Shown here one piece after another: positions 14,836-20,293 of a stretch of DNA of 20,293 nucleotides; the first letter of the stretch is position 1, and every line of letters starts with the position of its first letter. The notes below the pieces were generated by a model, which was given only the letters and a program-made list of their open reading frames with translations, searched no databases and was not told where the DNA came from. Source of the stretch: JACPWY01 sp964603655 (GTDB taxonomy: Bacteria > Bdellovibrionota > FAC87 > UBA2466); NCBI GenBank assembly GCA_964603655.1, contig CAZRVZ010000171.1:1-20293 (forward strand). Direction: 5' to 3'. The translations under genes were made by a program, and so were the position numbers.

Positions 14836-14863
14836 TTGCGAAAAATTTACCGAAACTTATACT
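14836..14863 (+). promoter_or_regulatory. Candidate promoter of the large periplasmic protein gene
   Basis: TTGCGA (14836-14841) and TATACT (14858-14863) with a 16-base spacer. Transcription would begin near 14870, which is downstream of the ATG at 14759 and about 40 bases before the GTG at 14912. It argues against the longer reading frame start. Confidence 0.45.
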
Positions 14864-14911
14864 AGAGATAGTTGTCTCCAGCCTTTCGACCCCATCACAC
14901 GGACGTGTTCA

Positions 14912-17785
14912 GTGCCCGAATCGAGCCAAAAACCGGCGCGAATTGAAAAAATCCTGCGGGACCATTTTCCAAAATTCATTATTCTCTTTGCGGGCCTTGG
15001 CGCATTCTTGATGTTGAAATCACGCCTGTCTCTCTCTCCGATGCCGGCACCGGAGAATCCGCTGATTGCGACGGCCGCCGTCCAATCAATTGATATTTCG
15101 AAGGCGGCCGAGCAATCCAAAAAATCCGAGTTAGAGCCCATCACCAATTTTTCGTTGCCCAATAGCTTTGCGCCGGTCGAAACGTTAGAGGATTTTGGCG
15201 CCCAACGAGTGGAGGAGCTTTCGGTTCCCGATGAGGCGTTGGCACGCTTTTTATCGATGGAAGAAGGTGTCAAAGACGGTGTCGAGGATGTGTCTCCGCA
15301 GGTTTCTATGAAGAGTTCTCAAATGACCGTTGCAAAACGCTTAACGAAGGTGAAGAGGAACCGAACGCAGCGTCAGGTGACACCCATTGAACCAACGATA
15401 TCCCTCGACGGTTTTTGGGGTGCATGGGACGAGGGTGAGGTAGCGGGTGCTGTTGATGAATCGTCGCCGCTTTCGATCGTGATTCGTGAAACGTTAAACG
15501 AAGTCGCCTTGACGGGAAGCTACGATGAAAACCGATTACAGAGTCTGCTTCAGCTGGGGAGTCAGGTTTTTACTGTGTTGCAAGAACGAGGAGTGCCGTT
15601 CCAATTGAGAACTGCAATCGGCGTAGTGGCTCCCAATAATTACGATGAAGAGATTCAATTCGTGGCTGCCTTGCGTGCAGAGGAGGGGCGCCTTTTGGTT
15701 GATCCGGTCCCGGCCGAACAACCAATAACCGATGACCCAATAGCGACAAAGCATGTTCCGGAAATCGTCTTCGCGCCGGGACCGTCGCGTGCGATGGATA
15801 ACAGCCCTCCGTTGGATGCGCAAAAAGAGCTGGCCGCGATAAGCGCGGATGAGCCCAGTGTCGACTTGCCGATGGAAGAGGTATTTGACTCAGAAACGAA
15901 GCGCCCTGTTTTAGCCAGTGCGAGCCCGTCAGCGGCGTCACCTGAGATCGTTTCGGATTTTTCGGAAAGGTCGGATGTTTCGGGCATTTCTATTTCCGGC
16001 CCCGTCTTAGTGTTGCCCAAGGCGAACCTTGTGACTGCGCCGCGTGCGCCGATGACTACCCACAGCCTGGAACGTCGAGCCACTGGTGCCGGTGTGATTA
16101 GTCAACCAAAGGGTAATCAAACGACGAGTACTCCGCCCGACGAACTATCGCCTGATACCCCTAATTCCCCGGCTGACGAGGTGCCACCTGATACGGATAA
16201 GAGCCCGAGATCGGGAAAGATTTTTGGCTCGATTGAATTGGATGCGGCCGCCGCTGAATGGCTTGAGAGTAAGAAGGGGCACGTTGAGATTTATCTTCAT
16301 GCCCGGGACAGCCAGGATCCCCAAGACACCTTATTTGTAGATTCTCACTACCCGGATCTCACCTTTGAAATCGAAAGTGCGCACCTAAAATTTAAGTACC
16401 AATTAATGGCGGCCGTGTACCTTCCCGATTCGTCGACTGCGTTCGCCAGTATTCCCTACGAGAAAACCATTGGCCCCGATTTTCGCGAGCGCATTAGATT
16501 TAGAATAAATCGCCAACAGATTAATGGGCAACGCTCTGAAAAACCTCGAAAGGGAAGCGTTCCTCTGACCCTGACGATATTTGAGGGCCTGTCCGGCAAT
16601 TACCGCCAGCCGGTTCCCGTGGCGGGAGCGACCGTCAGTATTATTGGGTTCAATGGGGCTGAGTTTGTGTCTGGATCCGATGGGAGTGTTCGGATTGCTC
16701 GCGTTCCTATTCACTCTGAACTGCTCCTGCGTGTGTCTGCGCCAAAGTACATGCCGACCGAGCACGTGGTGCCCATTTTCAATACTGCGGGATACGCGCC
16801 AATTTATCTGCTGCCCGATGAGAAGGTTTCTGATGTTAGTCGGTACTTTGTCCAGAGTGCCCAACAACCGGGAAAGGGGGTTCTTATTGGGCGTGTTTTC
16901 GACGCCGTCACTCGAACTCCCAAAGCCCAGGAGAGGTTTTCTCTTTCGTTCAGAAAGGGTGGGCCGCTTTATTTTGGCGCGTTGCCAGACCCCAATCAAC
17001 GCGAGACGGGCACGCAGGGTCTTTTTGGGTTCTTTAATCTTCCCTCTCTCTATCGGGTGCTGTCGCGAGATGCCTCACAATACGGGCTATTGACCAATAT
17101 TCGACCAGGGCACGGTTATTACGTCGAGTGGGGTAGGGGCGGTCGAAAACCGTTTCGAGGGAAAATTGAAGATCCGTTCAATCGTCGCCCGTTGCACGCG
17201 AAAGTTTCATGGCTCGAACACCCGGAGTCCGTTGTTGAGACAAACCCCGGTAACAGATTTCAATTCGATGCGGTCGATCTTCCGCCTGGAGCCGTAACGC
17301 TGGAGACTGAAATAGACGGTTATCCAAAAACATGGCACACATTGCCTTGGAGCAGTCGCGAACGAGCGGATGTCAGAACGCTTTACGTTTTAGAGAGCGA
17401 GTTGATTCGAGAAAGCCTGAAGTCATTTGCTCGGGCGGGTGACCAGCCAGGACTGGGTTCGTTGGTGGGTGGCGCTTCCGTCCGGTTCATGAGGAAAACC
17501 GCGTGTACGCGCGTGCGGTTACTGAGCACCGAAGGCTCAGTTGTAGAGGCGGACAGCGGCCCTTACTATTTTTCAAAAAAGCGAAGTCTCAAGGACCCCA
17601 TTTGCCTTACCACCAAAGAACCAGGCTTTTCATTCGTTGGGCTCCGGCCCGGCGATTACCTGTTGCAGTATCTTCAGGAGCGTGGCCAAGACCACGGCAA
17701 GGAACGTGGCCAAGAAAACGGCCGGATTCTCAGATCGCGTCTGGTGAGAATTGGAATGAACCGGGTGTCCGTCGCTGTCGAATGA
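14912..17785 (+). CDS. Large membrane-anchored periplasmic protein with carboxypeptidase-regulatory-like beta-sandwich segments
   Basis: I do not recognise the protein as a whole. From GTG 14912 it has 957 residues. There is a short basic cytoplasmic N-terminus and one membrane helix (about 19-35, FIILFAGLGAFLML). About 380 acidic, Ser/Pro-rich and probably extended residues follow, then a Pro/Asp linker (about 410-432, with SPDTP and PPDTD). The rest is beta-rich. Residues ~568-625 read like a carboxypeptidase regulatory-like domain (GATVSIIGFNG...VSAPKYMPTEHVV), and another candidate starts near 654 (VLIGRVFDAVTRTP). Two cysteines near the C-terminus could pair. The frame is open back to ATG 14759. 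That stretch is AT-rich, holds two promoters, carries three cysteines in 51 residues and would abut the amgK start, so I prefer the GTG, although its ribosome site (GGA) is weak. Surface, adhesion or cell-wall scaffold roles are guesses. Confidence 0.72.
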   Translation: MPESSQKPARIEKILRDHFPKFIILFAGLGAFLMLKSRLSLSPMPAPENPLIATAAVQSIDISKAAEQSKKSELEPITNFSLPNSFAPVETLEDFGAQRVEELSVPDEALARFLSMEEGVKDGVEDVSPQVSMKSSQMTVAKRLTKVKRNRTQRQVTPIEPTISLDGFWGAWDEGEVAGAVDESSPLSIVIRETLNEVALTGSYDENRLQSLLQLGSQVFTVLQERGVPFQLRTAIGVVAPNNYDEEIQFVAALRAEEGRLLVDPVPAEQPITDDPIATKHVPEIVFAPGPSRAMDNSPPLDAQKELAAISADEPSVDLPMEEVFDSETKRPVLASASPSAASPEIVSDFSERSDVSGISISGPVLVLPKANLVTAPRAPMTTHSLERRATGAGVISQPKGNQTTSTPPDELSPDTPNSPADEVPPDTDKSPRSGKIFGSIELDAAAAEWLESKKGHVEIYLHARDSQDPQDTLFVDSHYPDLTFEIESAHLKFKYQLMAAVYLPDSSTAFASIPYEKTIGPDFRERIRFRINRQQINGQRSEKPRKGSVPLTLTIFEGLSGNYRQPVPVAGATVSIIGFNGAEFVSGSDGSVRIARVPIHSELLLRVSAPKYMPTEHVVPIFNTAGYAPIYLLPDEKVSDVSRYFVQSAQQPGKGVLIGRVFDAVTRTPKAQERFSLSFRKGGPLYFGALPDPNQRETGTQGLFGFFNLPSLYRVLSRDASQYGLLTNIRPGHGYYVEWGRGGRKPFRGKIEDPFNRRPLHAKVSWLEHPESVVETNPGNRFQFDAVDLPPGAVTLETEIDGYPKTWHTLPWSSRERADVRTLYVLESELIRESLKSFARAGDQPGLGSLVGGASVRFMRKTACTRVRLLSTEGSVVEADSGPYYFSKKRSLKDPICLTTKEPGFSFVGLRPGDYLLQYLQERGQDHGKERGQENGRILRSRLVRIGMNRVSVAVE
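17678..17725 (+). repeat. Two-copy 24-base tandem repeat coding for ERGQ(D/E)(H/N)G(K/R)
   Basis: Two adjacent 24-base units near the 3' end of the large periplasmic protein encode ERGQDHGK and ERGQENGR. GCGTGGCCAAGA-like cores are shared, with several substitutions, so this is an old duplication. Confidence 0.65.
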
Positions 17786-17791
17786 CCTAAT

Positions 17792-19255
17792 TTATTGTTC
17801 GCAGCGGTCAGCAGACGGCGAAGGTGCGCGTGCCACAACACCCGAATCATTTCCCGGTAAAAGATGTTGGCCAAAAAGCCGGTCCTTATATCCTTCTACG
17901 ATTGTGGCCGCCATTACCTCGGCGAAGAAATTTTTTCCAGCAAAGCCGAGGCCGTTGACTTCTCGCGCTGAAAGCAGCTTTTCAATAGAGTGTGTACGGT
18001 GCTTTTCCGTAAGCCGACGAACCCGGCCTATGCCCGAGTTATAAGAGGTGATGGTCGTGCTCCAGTCAGGGAGGACCGAGCGATATCCGCGAAGTAAGCG
18101 CGCCGCGCTGCGAGTCTGACGAATCGGATCGCGCCAAAAGTGTTCTTCGTCTTTAGCAATCCACTCGCGGGCGGTTTCTGGAGTGAACTGCCAGATACCA
18201 ACGGCGCCCATCTTGGATTCTGCTTTGACGTTAAATGATGACTCTACGAACGGGATTCTCGCCAAAGTAACGGGAAGACCGTGCTGCTTCAGCACGCTTT
18301 CAATGTGAGGCAATAATTCCTTGGCGCGGTGAAGAGCAGCCAGGAAAGCATCGCGCTGGCCGGTTTGGGTGCGAATATTTTGACTCAATCGGCGCCCTTC
18401 GTGAACATCCAGTGCGCCATAGCGTGACAACATCTCGCGCAGACCACTTAAATCGAGATCCAGTGCAGTCGTCGTGCGTACCGAAGATGCACTCGTAATC
18501 AAGCCCCTAAGGCGATTCACGACTGCGCGCTCAATGGCCCTTGATCGGATCTCAAAGACAGCGGTGTTTCCCAATTCGCGATGGAGTGGGCGCAAGTCAA
18601 TAATCCCATACACCAGATCGACTCGATGTCTGTCGTGTACCACTCGAACATGACTCGTATACTGCGAATAGACTCTCACCCAGAAAGCGACTCGGCCCTT
18701 GAGGTATTCCGGGATCTTAAATTCCGGCTCCAAACGACTTTCGGGATCGCTCACAAGGGCATCCGCATCGATACCTGAATCGAAAAAAGGATTATTCTCT
18801 CCGCTGCCAGGGTAGAGAGATGAGAATAACGACAGGTCACTGTAACGCCATGTCGGTTTAAAGTATTTCCAGGTGGGAGAATTCCCAGGGTTTTCTTTAG
18901 AGCGCGCCTCATTGACGGGTCCGTTGGCGCCCATCGAAAGGAGCGCCGGGTCGATTTCAGGGGCGGACGTTGTAATGAAAAGAAGCGAAGCCACGGCGAT
19001 TGGCAGAGTCGTCAGCCAGGGAGTGAGAACCCACTGATGGTACGCTCGATCCAGCGACACGCTGAGTGACCTAGCCCACTTCATGGAGTGCACCCGGGCC
19101 TGTCTCCAGTGTGACCAAAATTTATGAGCGCGCTTCTTCATTAAACTTTCTGCTGAGTGACGTAAATCGTCACTCGTGTACGAGCGGTCGTCAGTGACCT
19201 TACGACGCACGACCAGCCTGGGCCCTGCATCATGGAGGGAAAGAGCAAGTCGCAT
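17792..19255 (-). CDS. Membrane-anchored lytic transglycosylase, MltD-like (SLT domain)
   Basis: Lytic transglycosylases cut the MurNAc-GlcNAc bond of peptidoglycan and leave 1,6-anhydro-MurNAc ends. The SLT domain spans about 315-455. It has catalytic E338 in FVESSFNVKAES, GIWQFTPETA (353-362) and the SYNSGIGRV loop (404-412). Before it lies the block RVAFWVRVYSQY...VVHDRHRVDLVYGIIDL (188-221), common in MltD-like proteins. A membrane helix (about 82-98) anchors the protein in the inner membrane. No LysM repeats follow the SLT domain, unlike E. coli MltD. The longest start is at 19255. It lacks a good ribosome site, and ATG 19141 (residue 39) or the ATG at residue 58 may be real. A palindrome lies between the first two. 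The gene converges on the previous gene with six bases between stops. Confidence 0.88.
   Translation of the reverse strand: MRLALSLHDAGPRLVVRRKVTDDRSYTSDDLRHSAESLMKKRAHKFWSHWRQARVHSMKWARSLSVSLDRAYHQWVLTPWLTTLPIAVASLLFITTSAPEIDPALLSMGANGPVNEARSKENPGNSPTWKYFKPTWRYSDLSLFSSLYPGSGENNPFFDSGIDADALVSDPESRLEPEFKIPEYLKGRVAFWVRVYSQYTSHVRVVHDRHRVDLVYGIIDLRPLHRELGNTAVFEIRSRAIERAVVNRLRGLITSASSVRTTTALDLDLSGLREMLSRYGALDVHEGRRLSQNIRTQTGQRDAFLAALHRAKELLPHIESVLKQHGLPVTLARIPFVESSFNVKAESKMGAVGIWQFTPETAREWIAKDEEHFWRDPIRQTRSAARLLRGYRSVLPDWSTTITSYNSGIGRVRRLTEKHRTHSIEKLLSAREVNGLGFAGKNFFAEVMAATIVEGYKDRLFGQHLLPGNDSGVVARAPSPSADRCEQ
19155..19175. promoter_or_regulatory. Perfect inverted repeat GAGTGACG-TAAAT-CGTCACTC
   Basis: Eight-base perfect arms around five bases, in the first 40 codons of the longest reading of the lytic transglycosylase gene and just upstream of the alternative ATG at 19141. 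GCTGAGTGAC, overlapping the left arm (19152-19161), recurs at 19061-19070, and a related GTCAGTGACC is at 19190-19199. The cluster looks like regulator sites, which would favour the shorter start. Confidence 0.4.
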
Positions 19256-19350
19256 GCCATGTCTCGGGTGGAAAGAGGCCTAATTAGTGCGGCGAGTATT
19301 CAATGAGTAATCACTGGTGAATCGTTTCACGAGGGACTAACCCCAAAGAA

Positions 19351-19360
19351 TGGCGCGCCA
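19351..19360. repeat. Ten-base palindrome TGGCGCGCCA
   Basis: A perfect palindrome midway in the 201-base divergent region between the transglycosylase and lipoprotein genes. It could be a protein site, but GC-only palindromes of this size also arise by chance. Confidence 0.25.
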
Positions 19361-19364
19361 AAGG

Positions 19365-19408
19365 TGTTCATGGGGATGTTCATTGAGGGGTCTCAATTTC
19401 GGTATAAA
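19365..19408 (+). promoter_or_regulatory. Candidate promoter/operator region of the lipoprotein gene
   Basis: TGTTCAT occurs twice 12 bases apart (19365-19371, 19377-19383). ATTGAG-GGGT-CTCAAT (19382-19397) is a perfect 6-bp-arm inverted repeat. TATAAA (19403-19408) follows as a possible -10, about 48 bases before the start. TTGAGG within the inverted repeat is only 14 bases from TATAAA, so a normal -35 spacing is lacking and an activator or repressor at the repeats is plausible. Confidence 0.4.
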
Positions 19409-19444
19409 GAAAATCGCGAGTGTAGCCGATGAGTGATTAGCTAA

Positions 19445-19450
19445 AAGGAG
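19445..19450 (+). promoter_or_regulatory. Strong Shine-Dalgarno of the lipoprotein gene
   Basis: AAGGAG lies six bases before the ATG at 19457. It is the best ribosome binding site in the window and fixes the start, suggesting efficient translation. Confidence 0.8.
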
Positions 19451-19456
19451 CTTGCA

Positions 19457-20266
19457 ATGAAAAATATAATCGTTTGGTTGAGGCTAATTCGCCCGGCAGG
19501 AATGGCCATTGTGGCTTCGTTTCTGGTCGCGTGTGCTCACCAAAGCGTGGACTCCGGTGACACGATTTCGAGCAATGAAACAACTCCTGAAAACCAGCTG
19601 CAGGCGATGGTTGGTTCGGCACAGGCGGAGATGAGTAGCCAGTCGATAGAGCCGGCGGATGAAACCGCGGGAGAAGACTTGGTGGGCGAAGCGATTTCGA
19701 CCGCGACGGCGGCCGAGCAGGCGGATGATAAGGCGGGCGAAACCGTCGTTGCGACGACGGATGATTTGGTAGCTCAAATTCAGCCAGAGCCTTTCGTAAC
19801 GGCCGTTACTGGTAGGACGGTCCAAGGGCAATTTGATTTGGCCGAAAGGTCATCGATGGAAATGGGGCTGTCAGACGCGGCCCCCCTCTTGATGGCAAAA
19901 GCCGTCAAGGCAAAGCCGTCCAAGAAATTGGACGCAGTCGTGGTTCCCGACCAACCTTCTGCGGAGCCGGCGGCGATTGAAACCCGATCACCAGGCTCTG
20001 TCGAATACCCGTCGAGCGCGACGGTGGTGCCCAGTGGAGAGGAACCGGCAAATGGAGAATCTAAATCACCCCCCGCCCTCATGGAGCCCAACACCGACGA
20101 TCAACTGAAATCCGAGGTGGAAAACGAAAAGGTACTCGCGTCCCCAGAGGTTGGTGGCGTTATTATGCGGCCGTGGTTTCCTTGGGTTGCAATATTTACC
20201 GGCTGTGTAGGTTTTCTGATTCTGGGTTATCTCAAGCTAAGAAAACGCAAAGCCACGCCCACCTAA
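19457..20266 (+). CDS. Lipoprotein with an additional C-terminal membrane segment
   Basis: I do not recognise the family. The 269-residue product begins with a lipoprotein signal peptide: positive residues, a hydrophobic core and the lipobox L23-V-A-C26. C26 would be lipidated, and the next residue is alanine, which by the E. coli rule permits export to the outer membrane. Residues ~27-230 are Ala/Glu/Pro/Ser-rich with no obvious fold, probably a flexible periplasmic stretch. Near the C-terminus RPWFPWVAIFTGCVGFLILGYL forms a clear membrane helix (given here as RPWFPW..., about 237-256), followed by the basic tail KLRKRK, so the C-terminus should be cytoplasmic. Having both anchors in one protein is unusual. 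It could sit only in the inner membrane or tether the two membranes. A strong ribosome site supports the start. Nothing after the stop to the window end is coding. Confidence 0.8.
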   Translation: MKNIIVWLRLIRPAGMAIVASFLVACAHQSVDSGDTISSNETTPENQLQAMVGSAQAEMSSQSIEPADETAGEDLVGEAISTATAAEQADDKAGETVVATTDDLVAQIQPEPFVTAVTGRTVQGQFDLAERSSMEMGLSDAAPLLMAKAVKAKPSKKLDAVVVPDQPSAEPAAIETRSPGSVEYPSSATVVPSGEEPANGESKSPPALMEPNTDDQLKSEVENEKVLASPEVGGVIMRPWFPWVAIFTGCVGFLILGYLKLRKRKATPT

Positions 20267-20293
20267 GATTTGCGTCTGAGGTACTGCCTTCGG

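Noticed and set aside
14759..14911. N-terminal 51 codons of the longest frame of the large periplasmic protein
   Set aside because: The stretch is AT-rich, contains promoter-like sequences on both strands, has amino acid make-up unlike the rest and would make the gene start touch the amgK start.
16403..16999. 198-codon open frame on the minus strand inside the large periplasmic protein gene
   Set aside because: Composition is unlike a real protein here, there is no ribosome site, and the plus-strand frame carries domain-like sequence.
1..20293. Mobile elements, CRISPR, tRNA or rRNA genes, toxin-antitoxin or defence systems
   Set aside because: No transposase, integrase, long terminal repeats, regularly spaced repeats, cloverleaf or ribosomal sequence was seen on either strand by reading; a tRNA and covariance scan would settle the RNA genes.

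Overview
The window comes from a Gram-negative bacterium with roughly balanced base composition. A lipobox lipoprotein, a membrane-anchored lytic transglycosylase and an AmgK/MurU-like sugar salvage pair all imply a periplasm with peptidoglycan. The Thermus/branched-chain-type E1 subunits, the compact lipoate operon and several large periplasmic proteins of no recognised family fit a Bdellovibrionota or other deltaproteobacteria-like lineage. That placement is an impression from the proteins, not a measured result. I see no insertion sequence, tRNA, rRNA, CRISPR array or phage gene, so this looks like ordinary chromosome.

Layout. (1) 10-1068 (-): a membrane acyltransferase. (2) 1300-8201 (+): a tight operon of lipA, E1 alpha, E1 beta, E2, E3, lipB and a two-cluster ferredoxin. 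It encodes a whole 2-oxoacid dehydrogenase complex, both enzymes that make its lipoyl cofactor, and a possible electron donor for lipoyl synthase. Its 5' end carries alternating C and G tracts, including a terminator-like hairpin inside the first codons of lipA. (3) 8208-10373 (-): a second coupled operon, read as di-iron oxygenase-like protein, small ferredoxin, then a divergent glycerate kinase. (4) 10374-10899: a long non-coding stretch. (5) 10903-12600 (+): an exported Pro/Gln-rich protein of unknown function. It ends at a strong terminator whose right arm lies in the 3' end of the convergent next gene. (6) 12662-14760 (-): amgK-like kinase and murU-like nucleotidyltransferase, overlapping by ATGA. 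(7) 14912-17785 (+): a large membrane-anchored periplasmic protein with carboxypeptidase-regulatory-like beta-sandwich segments. (8) 17792-19255 (-): an MltD-like lytic transglycosylase. (9) 19457-20266 (+): a lipoprotein with an additional C-terminal membrane segment.

The genes suggest three themes. The first is central carbon metabolism with self-contained cofactor assembly. The second is a small redox module, a di-iron protein with its own ferredoxin, whose substrate is unknown. The third is an envelope neighbourhood in which a murein-cleaving enzyme sits near a salvage route that could return MurNAc to UDP-MurNAc. The items most worth following up are the di-iron/ferredoxin/kinase operon, the attenuator-like start of the lipoate operon, and the lipoprotein that could bridge two membranes.
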